Assembly (NCBI GenBank): GCA_023433685.1
Contig: JAEYUD010000182.1
Span: forward strand, 1 to 17,661
Length of the DNA: 17,661 nucleotides
Direction of reading: 5' to 3'
Source: Bacteroidota bacterium
GTDB taxonomy: Bacteria > Bacteroidota > Ignavibacteria > Ignavibacteriales > Ignavibacteriaceae
Part shown: one piece after another, positions 5,929 through 15,391 of the stretch
Layout of the letters: each line of letters opens with the position of its first letter
Numbering within the stretch: position 1 is the first letter of the stretch
Notes under the pieces: model-generated
Seen by the model: only the letters and a program-made list of their open reading frames with translations
Databases searched by the model: none
Told to the model about the DNA's origin: nothing
Position numbers and translations under genes: made by a program

Positions 5929-7404
5929 ATGACGCAGAAGGAATTAGAAGATTATTTGTGGGGGGCGGCAAATATTTTGCGTGGAATGATCGACGCGGCC
6001 GATTTTAAACAGTACATTTTTCCCCTCCTTTTCTTCAAACGGGTGAGCGACCTTTGGGACGAAGAATATCAACTTGCCCTCGCCGAGAGTGACGGTGACC
6101 TTACTTACGCACAGTTCGCTGAGAACCACCGGTTCCAAATCCCGGAGGGCTGCCACTGGGAGGATGTCCGAAAGAAAACCATTGATGTAGGGCTGGCTCT
6201 TCAACAGGCGATGCATGGAATCGAAAAAGCCAACTTTGAGCTCCTCCACGATGTTTTCGGTGATGCTCAATGGACCAACAAACGCCGCATAAGTGACGAA
6301 AAGATGCTCGACTTAATTGAGCATTTCCATAAGATAAACCTCAGCGTGGCCAATGTTCCTCACGACATAATGGGGGAAGGCTACGAGTACCTCATTAAAA
6401 AATTCGCTGATGACAGCGGACATACTGCCGCTGAATTTTATACCAATCGCACAGTCGTTAAATTAATGACTCAGATCACCGACCCACAGAGCACAGAGAG
6501 CATCTACGATCCCACTTGCGGAAGTGGTGGTATCTTACTAAGTGCTGCCCTTCACCTAAAAGAGCAGGGGAAGGAATACCGAAGCCTGAAACTCTATGGT
6601 CAGGAGTTAAACCTGATCACTTCCGCAATCGCGAGAATTAACATGTTCATGCACAATGTGGATGAGTTTCTCATTGTGCAGGGGGATACACTTGACAGTC
6701 CCCAGATCCTCGAAAATGATGCTCTTAAAAAATTTGATGTCATCATGGCAAATCCACCATATAGTGTGAAAAAGTGGAGCCAGAAGAAATGGATGAACGA
6801 TCCCTTTGGAAGGAACATTTGGGGAACACCTCCACAAGGCTGTGCAGACTATGCCTTTCAGCAGCACATAATGAAAAGCCTGAATCCCGAAACAGGCAGG
6901 TGTGTCGTCCTTTGGCCGCATGGGGTCTTGTTTCGTGACGCTGAAAGTGCCATTCGTAAAAAGATGATTGAGGAAGATTATGTCGATGCCGTGATAGGAC
7001 TGGGTAAGAATCTTTTCTACAACAGTAGTATGGAGAGTTGCCTGCTCGTTTGCAGAATGAAAAAACCCGAAATTCGAAAAGGAAAAATCATCTTCATCGA
7101 TGCAAAAGATGAGATCAGGATAGAACGATCTAATGCCTGGCTTGAACCTCAACATATTAAGAAGATAAGTGAGGCATACAGAAATTTCCGAGATATTGAA
7201 GGATTTGCTAAGGTTGTGACTGATCTAGATGTTTTGCAAAAAGATGGAAATTTGAGCGTACAGTTGTATGTATTAAAAGAAAAGGATGGTTCTAATCGTG
7301 ATATCAATCATTTGATTGAAGAAATTAGATCAGATCAACAAAAGTTATCTTCAACATTTCAGGATCTATTCTCGAAACTAAATGCTCTCTCAGGGAATAG
7401 TTGA
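5929..7404 (+). CDS. hsdM: Type I restriction-modification system DNA methyltransferase subunit (HsdM)
   Basis: A 491-residue protein, normal for HsdM. It transfers a methyl group from S-adenosylmethionine to adenine (N6) in the site chosen by HsdS. The N-terminal helical domain begins MTQKELEDYLWGAANILRG and holds DFKQYIFPLLFFKRVSD. The SAM-binding motif is YDPTCGSGG (193-201) and the catalytic motif is NPPY (275-278). The frame extends back to a TTG at 5896, but ATG at 5929 gives the canonical family start. The stop TGA shares one base with the ATG of hsdS (TGATG), indicating coupled translation in an operon with hsdS, two extra genes and hsdR. All key residues are present, so the enzyme looks functional. 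Confidence 0.96.
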   Translation: MTQKELEDYLWGAANILRGMIDAADFKQYIFPLLFFKRVSDLWDEEYQLALAESDGDLTYAQFAENHRFQIPEGCHWEDVRKKTIDVGLALQQAMHGIEKANFELLHDVFGDAQWTNKRRISDEKMLDLIEHFHKINLSVANVPHDIMGEGYEYLIKKFADDSGHTAAEFYTNRTVVKLMTQITDPQSTESIYDPTCGSGGILLSAALHLKEQGKEYRSLKLYGQELNLITSAIARINMFMHNVDEFLIVQGDTLDSPQILENDALKKFDVIMANPPYSVKKWSQKKWMNDPFGRNIWGTPPQGCADYAFQQHIMKSLNPETGRCVVLWPHGVLFRDAESAIRKKMIEEDYVDAVIGLGKNLFYNSSMESCLLVCRMKKPEIRKGKIIFIDAKDEIRIERSNAWLEPQHIKKISEAYRNFRDIEGFAKVVTDLDVLQKDGNLSVQLYVLKEKDGSNRDINHLIEEIRSDQQKLSSTFQDLFSKLNALSGNS

Positions 7405-8501
7405 TGTTCAGAAAAGAGAAATGGGAATTTAAAAGATTAGGTGAAATCACCACCCTCAGATATGGTAAAAACCTCACAGATAAAATGAGAAATTCGGGTG
7501 ATGTTCCTGTATATGGATCTGCAGGAATTGTAGGGTGGCATAATAAATCAATTACAGATTCTCTAACAGTGATTATTGCACGGAAAGGGTCTGTGGGGAA
7601 TATCTTCATTTCAGAAAATCCGTGCTTCCCAATAGATACAACTTTTTACATTGACCAAAGTTCTTGCGAATTGAATTTAAGATGGCTGTATATTTTCCTC
7701 CTCGGAAGTGATCTAAAAAGATTAAATATGGCGACTGCAGTTCCTGGCATAAATCGTGGAATTATTCAAAATATACAAATTCCGCTTCCCCCGCTTGAAG
7801 AGCAAAAGCAATTAGTGGAATTATTCCAGGTAATTGATCAGGCTATTGGGCAAATTAATGAACAAGAATCAAAAATTTTAGATTTTAAGAAGTACTTGCT
7901 TTTGGATCTTTTCACCGGCAGAAAACATTTTGCTCACCTAATTTCGAAAAATGATTGTGAGTTATTCAAGTTTGAAGAGCTTGCCATTCAGGTATCTGAG
8001 AGGGTTGATCCGAATAAAACGGATTTAAAAATATATGTCGGGCTTGAACATCTGAAATCCGATAACTTAATGATTGAAAAGACCGGTTCACCTGATGAGG
8101 TTGTTGGAATAAAGTTGAAAGTCTCTCAGGGCGATATTATTTTTGGAAAGCGTCGAGCATACCTTAGAAAAGTAGCTGTATCCCATTTTAACGGAATCGC
8201 ATCCGCTCACAGCATGATTCTACGCGCAAACGAAAAGAAAATTGAAAAAGATTTTCTACCTTACTTTATGCAATCAGACGAATTCATGAATCGTGCAGTA
8301 CAGATTTCAGAAGGTTCCCTCTCTCCAACGATCAAATGGAAAACTCTTGCAGCTCAAGAATTTGTGCTACCGCAAAAGGATAAACAGCCTCAGTTGATTG
8401 GGTTGTTTGATCAGTTTGATGAGACAATTGTATTGCTGAGAAAACAAAAAACCAACCTGAAAAAACTCAAACAACAACTGTTAAACGAGATATTGGGATG
8501 A
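7404..8501 (+). CDS. hsdS: Type I restriction-modification system specificity subunit (HsdS)
   Basis: A 365-residue protein with the two-half architecture of HsdS. The first target recognition domain covers about 1-130 and ends in QIPLPPLEEQKQLVELF, the conserved start of the central spacer helix. The second covers about 175-315 and is followed by KDKQPQLIGLFDQFDETIVLL and a Lys-rich coiled coil ending LLNEILG. Each half contacts one half of a bipartite DNA site, and the helices set the spacing; the target cannot be read from sequence. The gene is AT-rich relative to hsdM and hsdR, as is usual for fast-changing hsdS genes. ATG at 7404 overlaps the hsdM stop and is preferred to TTG at 7401. 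Confidence 0.95.
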   Translation: MFRKEKWEFKRLGEITTLRYGKNLTDKMRNSGDVPVYGSAGIVGWHNKSITDSLTVIIARKGSVGNIFISENPCFPIDTTFYIDQSSCELNLRWLYIFLLGSDLKRLNMATAVPGINRGIIQNIQIPLPPLEEQKQLVELFQVIDQAIGQINEQESKILDFKKYLLLDLFTGRKHFAHLISKNDCELFKFEELAIQVSERVDPNKTDLKIYVGLEHLKSDNLMIEKTGSPDEVVGIKLKVSQGDIIFGKRRAYLRKVAVSHFNGIASAHSMILRANEKKIEKDFLPYFMQSDEFMNRAVQISEGSLSPTIKWKTLAAQEFVLPQKDKQPQLIGLFDQFDETIVLLRKQKTNLKKLKQQLLNEILG

Positions 8502-8537
8502 GTAAAATTCGTATCTTAACGAAAAAGGAATTTGGCA

Positions 8538-9788
8538 ATGAGCAAAATTAGAATAAGAAATTTCGGTCCCATCCGGGAAGGTCTCATGGAGAATAATGGA
8601 TGGATAGAAATTAGAAGGGCAACGGTTTTTATTGGAGACCAAGGCAGCGGAAAGAGTACCGTGGCCAAACTAATATCCACTTTTTTATGGATTGAGAAAG
8701 CGCTGACAAAAGGACAGTACGAAGTTAAAGAATTTACGAATCACAACCGGTTCCGGAGAGTATATTGCGGTTACCATAAGATTGAGAACTACTTCGGAGG
8801 AGTGGATAAAATCGATCGTGCGGAAATTGAATTCGTCGGTGATTCTTACAGAATGTTCTATTTTCACGGGAAGCTGGAGATCCAAAAACTGGATGCAATT
8901 AAGTATCATCTCCCACAGATTATGTATGTTCCTGCTGAACGCAACATTTTAAGTACAGTAAAACGAACGAAATGGTTAAATCTGTTTCCCGGTACATTAA
9001 TGGATTTCCTGACAGAATTCGATAACGCGAAAAATGCGATGAAAGGCGGGATCGAGCTGCCGATAAACAATGCAATAGTCGATTATGATAAATTGAACGA
9101 CCGTATTAATATAAAAGGAAAGGATTATAAAGTCCCGCTCCCTGAAACCTCTAGCGGTTTCCAGTCGTTGGTGCCTCTTTTTATTGTTTCTCGATATCTC
9201 TCCCAGAAAATCGCTAAAGCTGAAGATTATTCAGACTTGGGTATGAGTGCTTTCGAGTTGCAAAATTTCAGGAAGGAATCTTCGGCGATCGTGAATAATC
9301 CCGCACTTACTGACTCTCAAAAGCGGGAGGCTCTATCTTTATTGGGTTCCAGATTTAACAAGTCCGCATTTATCAATATTGTCGAGGAACCCGAGCAGAA
9401 TCTATTTCCCGGTTCTCAGAGAAAAATTCTTAATAGTCTCTTGGCGTTCGCCAACTTGAACCTTGGCAACAAACTGATAATCACGACTCACAGTCCCTAT
9501 CTTCTCATGTATCTCAGTTTGGCAATTCAGGGGAAATACCTTTATAATAAACTACTGGAAGAAAACAGAGCCGGTGGTCTTGTGTCTGAACTTAATTCAA
9601 TTGTACCATTGGAATCTTTAATCGCGGGGGATGAGGTTGTTGTTTATCAACTATCAGAAGTTACCGGCACAATCGAAATTCTAAAAAATTATGAAGGAAT
9701 CCCTTCTGATCAAAATTATCTCAATAATTCGCTCGCGGCCGGGAATGAACTCTTCGATTCTTTATTAGAAATCGAGCAATCTTTATGA
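8538..9788 (+). CDS. AAA/ABC-type ATPase (OLD/AAA_21-like) nested in the type I operon
   Basis: A 416-residue cytoplasmic ATPase of the SMC/OLD-like group found in many defence systems. Walker A is GDQGSGKST (33-41), a signature-like segment is LPETSSGFQSLVPL (201-214), Walker B is INIVEEPEQNLFP (279-291), and TTHSPYLL (316-323) is the switch-histidine region. No coiled coil long enough for an SMC arm and no TOPRIM domain are visible. ATG at 8538 has AAGGAA about 7 bp upstream; the TTG at 8532 lies too close to it. The stop overlaps the next gene's start (ATGA), so the two are probably made together. It lies between hsdS and hsdR. It could be a Septu- or PARIS-like sensor with its own nuclease, or an accessory of the type I enzyme; I cannot name the family. 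Confidence 0.85.
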   Translation: MSKIRIRNFGPIREGLMENNGWIEIRRATVFIGDQGSGKSTVAKLISTFLWIEKALTKGQYEVKEFTNHNRFRRVYCGYHKIENYFGGVDKIDRAEIEFVGDSYRMFYFHGKLEIQKLDAIKYHLPQIMYVPAERNILSTVKRTKWLNLFPGTLMDFLTEFDNAKNAMKGGIELPINNAIVDYDKLNDRINIKGKDYKVPLPETSSGFQSLVPLFIVSRYLSQKIAKAEDYSDLGMSAFELQNFRKESSAIVNNPALTDSQKREALSLLGSRFNKSAFINIVEEPEQNLFPGSQRKILNSLLAFANLNLGNKLIITTHSPYLLMYLSLAIQGKYLYNKLLEENRAGGLVSELNSIVPLESLIAGDEVVVYQLSEVTGTIEILKNYEGIPSDQNYLNNSLAAGNELFDSLLEIEQSL

Positions 9789-10282
9789 GAGTTGATTTTT
9801 TTAATAATACATGCGTTGAAGGGATCCGAAAGGATAAACAATTCGGGATTTGTGATGAACAAGATGGAACAAAGGCATACACTGACAAAGACAATCAAGA
9901 AAAGTGGATCGCTTCGGTAAATAATGAGAGTTCCAGGGAAGTCACATTTACTGCTATTGATAATTGCTTGCGGATTATGAAGCCGGACAGTAAAGATATT
10001 GAGTCGACTTGTGACGGGATGTTGACTTTTGATGATGGAGTGTTTTTTGTAGAATTGAAAAATCAGAAGGAAAGCTGGATACCCCAGGCAAAATCACAAC
10101 TCGAGAATACGATCAGGTTATTTCTTGAGAATCATCCGGATTGTAAAAAGAAATTTAGAAAAGCTTTCGCGTGTAATAAAAAGCATCCATCGTATCGTGT
10201 TATTGAGAGTGAAGATCAAAAAAGATTTTTCGATCAGTTCGGTTTTAGGTTTGATATCAATGCAATAATCAAAGTAAAATAA
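9785..10282 (+). CDS. Small PD-(D/E)XK-like nuclease candidate paired with the AAA ATPase
   Basis: A 165-residue protein of no family I can name. The stretch CDGMLTFDDGVFFVELKNQK (76-95) fits a PD-(D/E)XK core: Asp77, then the strand ending in Glu90-Leu-Lys92. The helix beginning IPQAKSQLENTI (99-110) supplies the Gln residues often seen after the core. A Lys-rich segment follows (120-133). No signal peptide or membrane segment is present. The start ATG overlaps the ATPase stop (ATGA), and the stop TAA shares a base with the hsdR start (TAATG). This coupling suggests it acts with the ATPase, possibly as an effector that cuts DNA or RNA when triggered. The nuclease call rests on motif shape only. 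Confidence 0.6.
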   Translation: MRVDFFNNTCVEGIRKDKQFGICDEQDGTKAYTDKDNQEKWIASVNNESSREVTFTAIDNCLRIMKPDSKDIESTCDGMLTFDDGVFFVELKNQKESWIPQAKSQLENTIRLFLENHPDCKKKFRKAFACNKKHPSYRVIESEDQKRFFDQFGFRFDINAIIKVK

Positions 10283-13257
10283 TGCCATTCACTGAACAAA
10301 ACAGCGTTGAGAACTTTGTAATACACCTGCTAACAGGTATAAACCTAAACTCGGTGCGGGAGAATATCTCAAGTGAACCGATGGCACCATACAACATCGG
10401 GGAGTGGAAATACATACCAGCTGATCTGCTTACCAGAGAAACCTCTGATATTCTGCTCGACAAGGAGTTAAAGGAATCGATTCTCCGCCTGAACCCGGAT
10501 ATTGCTTCCCACCCTGAAAGGGCTGATGAGGTTATTCACAAACTCAGAGCGATTATTCTGACGGTTAATAATGTCGGTTTGGTCCGTGCCAATGAAGAAT
10601 TCGCGAAATGGCTCCGCAACGAGGAAACACTTCCCTTCGGTAAAAACCACCAGCATGTCCCTGTAAACCTGATCGATTTCGAGAATTACGCCAACAATAC
10701 TTTTATCCTGTCAAACCAAGTGAAGATCCGTGCACGGGAAGTGAAGATCCCGGACATTATACTCTATGTTAATGGGATTCCACTGGTTATCGGTGAGGTA
10801 AAGACCCCGGTGCGACCCTCGATAAGCTGGTTCGATGGAGCGCATGACATCAATGAGGTATATGAGAATTCGGTGCCCCAATTATTTGTTCCGAATATCT
10901 TCTCGTTCGCCACGGAAGGGAAGGAGATATTTATTGGTGGAGTCAGAACTCCCCTTGAGTTTTGGGCTCCTTGGCGAATCGAGGACGATAAAGATGAATT
11001 GGCGCATTTTATAGGTTTACAGGATGTCTCCAAACAACTGGCGCATCTGCTTAAACCCTCCACCATTCTTGATATCCTTCAATTCTTTACGATCTATGCC
11101 ACAAACAGCAAAAACAGGAAGATCAAGGTCGTTTGTCGTTATCAACAATTTGAAGGTGCAAACGCGATCGTTGAACGGGTTAAGGAGGGGCGCGTAAAGA
11201 AAGGGTTGATTTGGCACTTCCAGGGTTCCGGCAAATCACTCTTGATGCTGTTTGCCGCGCAGAAACTTAGGAAGCAACAAGATCTTTACAACCCTACCGT
11301 GATGATCCTTGTTGACAGGGTGGATCTTGATACGCAGATTTCTGCCACTTTCAGCACCGCGGAAGTGCCAAACATGGTGACAACCGATAGCATTAAAGAA
11401 CTACACAAACTGCTCGAGCAGGATTCCCGCAAGATCATAATTACAATGATCCACAAGTTCCGGGATGCCTATGCAGAAATGAACAACCGTGACAATATTA
11501 TTGTGATGGTGGATGAAGCCCACCGGACACAGGAAGGTGACCTCGGAAGAAGGATGAGAAACGCCCTGCCAAATGCTTTTCTATTCGGACTTACCGGTAC
11601 ACCGATCAACAAAGCGGAGAAAAATACATTCTGGGCTTTTGGTGCTGAGGATGATAAAGGTGGCTACATGAGTCGCTACACCTTTCAGGAGAGTATAAGA
11701 GATAAGGCTACACTACCTCTCCACTTCGAACCAAGACTACCGAATTATCACATAGACAAAGAAAGTCTTGATGTTGCCTTCAAAGAGATGGTCGACGATC
11801 TGAGCGAATCGGACAGGAACAAGTTAAGTCAAAAGGCCGCGAAAATGTCAGTGTTTCTGACTTCACCGGAACGGATCAGCACTATTGTGGCCGATATCGT
11901 TCAACATTATCGTCAACATGTAGAGCCTGAGGGCTACAAGGCAATGATCGTTACACCCGACCGCTTTGCCTGCGTAAAGTATAAGGATGAACTCGACAAG
12001 CACTTTCCCTCCGACGCCAGCAAGGTGGTTATAAGTACCTCGGCTAACGATGAATATGCTTTTAAGGAAAAATGGTCACTCGACAAGGAAGCACAGGAGA
12101 AAGTACTGGAGAAATTCAACGATACCGACAGCGAGTTGAAATTCTTGATTGTAACTGCAAAACTTCTTACTGGTTTTGATTCTCCTGTCTTGCAGACAAT
12201 GTACCTCGATAAGTCACTCAAAGATCATACGCTGTTACAGGCAATCTGTCGTACGAACAGATTGTTTCCCAACAAAACTTTCGGAAGGATCGTTGACTAT
12301 TTTGGCGTGTTTGATGATACGGCACAAGCTCTCGCGTTTGACGAGGAGTCAGTAGGCAAAGTGATCACCAATCTTCAGGAATTAAGGGAAAATATTCCCG
12401 TGTTTATGCAGAAGTGTCTGGATCATTTCCCATCAGTCGATCGTACGGTTATTGGGTTTGAAGGCCTTCAAGCTGCACAGGAGTGTATCAATACAAATGC
12501 CAAAAGGGATGCTTTCGCCAAGGATTTCTCGGTGCTGACCAAGCTCTGGGAGGCAATCTCACCTGATCCGGTGCTCAATCCTTTTGAGGTGGACTACAAA
12601 TGGTTGTGTCAGGTTTATCTTTCGGTTAAACCCGCGGTTGATGATAATGGGCGTTTGCTGTGGCATGCATTGGGCGCTCAAACCACAGCGCTTATACACA
12701 AACATATTCATGTTGATGGTATAAACAAAGCCCTGGAAGAAATGGATCTTGACGCAAAAGTGATCGATGATCTTATGAATAAAAAAGACCCCAAACAGGC
12801 AAGGAAAGTGATGAAGTTACTCCAGTCGCGCCTTACCAGACATGGAAACAATCCTAAATTTAAAAAGTTGAGTGTGAGGTTGGAGGAGATTAGATTAAAA
12901 GCCGAGAAGGGGCTGATGAGTTCACTCGAATTCATAAAACAACTATGTGAACTTGCAAAGGATACTATTCAGGCAGAGAAACAAACCGAACCGATCGAAG
13001 TCCGAAAAACCGCCAAAGCGGCGCTGACTGAACTATTTCTCGAATTGAAAACAGATAGAACACCTGTCATAGTTGAAAGAATAGTTACAGACATCGACTC
13101 CATTGTTAAAATCACCAGATTCGAAGGCTGGCAAAACTCAACAGTAGGGGAGCGCGAAATAAAGCGCGAACTGCGCAAAATCCTCTGGACAAAATATCAG
13201 ATCAAAGATGAGGAACTGTTCAACAAGGCCTATGACTACATAAAGGAGTATTATTGA
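10282..13257 (+). CDS. hsdR: Type I restriction-modification system endonuclease/translocase subunit (HsdR)
   Basis: A 991-residue protein, the normal size of HsdR. It hydrolyses ATP, pulls DNA through the complex and cuts when translocation stalls. The N-terminal nuclease domain has PDIILYVNGIPLVIGEVK (157-174), with the PD-(D/E)XK residues Asp158, Glu172 and Lys174. The helicase motor shows Walker A FQGSGKSLL (313-321), DEAH (411-414) and LTGTP (437-441), then the second RecA-like domain around LIVTAKLLTGFDSP and a helical C-terminal region that binds the methyltransferase. The ATG overlaps the stop of the small nuclease-like gene. All motor and nuclease residues are intact. The 3' end faces the GmrSD-like gene 16 bp away, with no clear terminator between them. 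Confidence 0.97.
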   Translation: MPFTEQNSVENFVIHLLTGINLNSVRENISSEPMAPYNIGEWKYIPADLLTRETSDILLDKELKESILRLNPDIASHPERADEVIHKLRAIILTVNNVGLVRANEEFAKWLRNEETLPFGKNHQHVPVNLIDFENYANNTFILSNQVKIRAREVKIPDIILYVNGIPLVIGEVKTPVRPSISWFDGAHDINEVYENSVPQLFVPNIFSFATEGKEIFIGGVRTPLEFWAPWRIEDDKDELAHFIGLQDVSKQLAHLLKPSTILDILQFFTIYATNSKNRKIKVVCRYQQFEGANAIVERVKEGRVKKGLIWHFQGSGKSLLMLFAAQKLRKQQDLYNPTVMILVDRVDLDTQISATFSTAEVPNMVTTDSIKELHKLLEQDSRKIIITMIHKFRDAYAEMNNRDNIIVMVDEAHRTQEGDLGRRMRNALPNAFLFGLTGTPINKAEKNTFWAFGAEDDKGGYMSRYTFQESIRDKATLPLHFEPRLPNYHIDKESLDVAFKEMVDDLSESDRNKLSQKAAKMSVFLTSPERISTIVADIVQHYRQHVEPEGYKAMIVTPDRFACVKYKDELDKHFPSDASKVVISTSANDEYAFKEKWSLDKEAQEKVLEKFNDTDSELKFLIVTAKLLTGFDSPVLQTMYLDKSLKDHTLLQAICRTNRLFPNKTFGRIVDYFGVFDDTAQALAFDEESVGKVITNLQELRENIPVFMQKCLDHFPSVDRTVIGFEGLQAAQECINTNAKRDAFAKDFSVLTKLWEAISPDPVLNPFEVDYKWLCQVYLSVKPAVDDNGRLLWHALGAQTTALIHKHIHVDGINKALEEMDLDAKVIDDLMNKKDPKQARKVMKLLQSRLTRHGNNPKFKKLSVRLEEIRLKAEKGLMSSLEFIKQLCELAKDTIQAEKQTEPIEVRKTAKAALTELFLELKTDRTPVIVERIVTDIDSIVKITRFEGWQNSTVGEREIKRELRKILWTKYQIKDEELFNKAYDYIKEYY

Positions 13258-13273
13258 TATCAGTTTGATTCGA

Positions 13274-15391
13274 TCACTTTAATTTGTTGGTATCGTAGGT
13301 TACCAAATCCCTCATTGCTTTTTCATTTTCAAATTTTATATTCCACCTCGTGTCCATAAACTTTATCAGGTTTATACTCCGTTCAATAATCTGCTCGGGA
13401 GTCCATGCTTTTTGTTGAGACACTTCAATCTCGGAGTGAGATCCATCATAATACCCTTGCCTGATTTTTTGTTTTTTCTCGTTGTACTTGGCAGTTTTCT
13501 TGGCTTCAAAACTATCGTTCTGAAGCGACGAATTTATACTCATTGATAATGGAAGTAAATTACCAAGCAAACCTTGATACAATCTCTGATTTTTAGTGGT
13601 TCCTGGTTTAAAAAATGCCTGCCATTCTTTTTTTGTTGGTGATTGTGGGAAAATATGCTCAATTGAGACTTTATCTTTCTCACTTTTTGTGAAAAGCACC
13701 CAATCTATTTTCTTACTCCCTCTTTCCCTAACCTTACTCATCTCATACTCATAGAGGAAATATCTCAACCCATTCCAGCTGTAATATCCTTCTCCACTCT
13801 TGAATTTTCTTTCAAGATATTTTTTGAATAATGATTCATCAAAAAAGACATTAGATCCATCAGGGAGTCTGTAAAGGTAAAATTCAAGCAATTTGGTGTT
13901 CAATTCCCGCACCAGGTCTTTTACTTCCACTTCATTATTCGCAAGTTTTCTGGAAAGTCGGTAAAATTCACTGCTACCGAAGGTAGATTTGGCTTGTGCT
14001 AATCTAAATGCTATGAATATAAACCTCTCAATAGCAGTAAAAAGCATGACCCTATTTTGCACATTTTGAGCCGGCGACAAGAATGAAGCAACCACCATCG
14101 GTCGAAAATAGGTTATACCAATTCTGTTGAGTCGGTCAATCCACAACTGCTCTTCTGGTTTAAGATCATCATTATTGATTGGGTTCCACGAATTATACCA
14201 ATGTACTACAGATGATTTGAGACTGTTGACATAGTTCTCGATCTCTTTAGGTGTTAATTTTGATTTTGAAACCAGACCATTAGTCAATTCCTCTTCTTCA
14301 ATTTCTATTTCCTCTAAATCCGCAGTATTATTGTCGGTTAGTTCGAAATAACTTTGCAGATTCTCCGAATTTATTTCAATCTTCTCGTAAATGTTTTGAG
14401 GAATAAAGTGCTCACCCAGAAGAAAGTTCATGTAGGCTTCACCCTTTTTGCGAGAATACTGAAAATAGATAATCCAATGTGCGTTCAAGAATTCATCATC
14501 ATTGAGGGGTTTTTTCTTATTTCGTCCGAGTTGATAGTATATTTCTCTCCATGCATTGTTTATTTTTTCACGAAGTGAAATTTTTTCGTCAGTTTTAAGT
14601 TCATCTTCACTGTAGAGGGTGGTAAGATAAATCAGGCGATTCTTCAATAATTCGAGGTTGGAGAGTTTTTTACCCCTGTTATTTATTGTTTCAAATGCAA
14701 CAAAAACATCAAAATCATCGCTCATTTCATAAACATTAAACATCAGTTTTTGTGTCAATTTCTTAAAAAGAAAGAGAATCCCATCTAACTTGTTGAGCTC
14801 GTGGTATTTTAACAGATTATCATGGAAAAATATTTTTGCATTGTGAAGATTTAAGGTGTAAAAGGTCTCTAAAAGTGTTCCTCCGTCAGGCTCACCAAGA
14901 ATATTATATCTTAGAAATTCGAAACTGGGATTATCAGATTCGTACCCAAATTTATAAGACTTAATTATGTTTTGTGGGGGTTTCTCAGAAACAATATAAT
15001 CTTCTCTTATCTGTTTGAGGGAAAATGTTCCCAGATAAATGTTATCGTCTGTTTTGTCTATGTTCTCATCCAATTTTCGGAGGAACTCAATAATCGCTTG
15101 TATCAGAATCACAAATGTTGTAATTCTCTGTTGGCCATCAACAATGTAGTAAGCGTTGTAACTTCTTTCATCAATGAGCCACTTTTCTTCATTCCAATTA
15201 ATACAAATCGAATCTGGTACTTTCCGTAAGGATAAAACACCGGTATAATGATTTCGATTCTGTTGAAGGTTGATCAAATCCTCCCAAAAATCAATTAATT
15301 GTCTCTGCGTCCATGCATATCCTCGTTGATAATCGGGTATGCGAAAAATTCTGCTCTTAAATACTTCCTGTAAAGATTGAAGGTCACGCAT
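13274..15391 (-). CDS. GmrSD-like type IV restriction protein (DUF262 and DUF1524, single chain)
   Basis: A 705-residue protein. The N-terminal DUF262 domain shows PDYQRGYAW (19-27) and VDGQQRITTFV (84-94), the ParB-like nucleotide-binding and cleavage motifs. FETINNRGKKLSNLELLKN (about 230-250) is a further family mark. The C-terminal DUF1524 domain has SIEHIFPQS (about 575-583), the His-Me finger nuclease motif, followed by LLGNLLPLS. Members such as GmrSD restrict DNA with modified cytosines, for example glucosylated phage DNA; specificity here is unknown. The gene is strongly AT-rich. ATG at 15391 is preceded by GGATG. It runs convergent to hsdR and divergent from the next gene, so it has its own promoter, not identified. 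It complements the type I system by attacking modified DNA. Confidence 0.9.
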   Translation of the reverse strand: MRDLQSLQEVFKSRIFRIPDYQRGYAWTQRQLIDFWEDLINLQQNRNHYTGVLSLRKVPDSICINWNEEKWLIDERSYNAYYIVDGQQRITTFVILIQAIIEFLRKLDENIDKTDDNIYLGTFSLKQIREDYIVSEKPPQNIIKSYKFGYESDNPSFEFLRYNILGEPDGGTLLETFYTLNLHNAKIFFHDNLLKYHELNKLDGILFLFKKLTQKLMFNVYEMSDDFDVFVAFETINNRGKKLSNLELLKNRLIYLTTLYSEDELKTDEKISLREKINNAWREIYYQLGRNKKKPLNDDEFLNAHWIIYFQYSRKKGEAYMNFLLGEHFIPQNIYEKIEINSENLQSYFELTDNNTADLEEIEIEEEELTNGLVSKSKLTPKEIENYVNSLKSSVVHWYNSWNPINNDDLKPEEQLWIDRLNRIGITYFRPMVVASFLSPAQNVQNRVMLFTAIERFIFIAFRLAQAKSTFGSSEFYRLSRKLANNEVEVKDLVRELNTKLLEFYLYRLPDGSNVFFDESLFKKYLERKFKSGEGYYSWNGLRYFLYEYEMSKVRERGSKKIDWVLFTKSEKDKVSIEHIFPQSPTKKEWQAFFKPGTTKNQRLYQGLLGNLLPLSMSINSSLQNDSFEAKKTAKYNEKKQKIRQGYYDGSHSEIEVSQQKAWTPEQIIERSINLIKFMDTRWNIKFENEKAMRDLVTYDTNKLK

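Noticed and set aside
7404..8501. Phase-variable hsdS through inverted or tandem repeats
   Set aside because: No repeat tract, second hsdS copy or invertase is visible in the window; the heptamer arrays lie outside the hsd genes.
13258..13273. A shared bidirectional terminator between hsdR and the GmrSD-like gene
   Set aside because: Only 16 bp separate the stops and no stem with a T-run was seen there.
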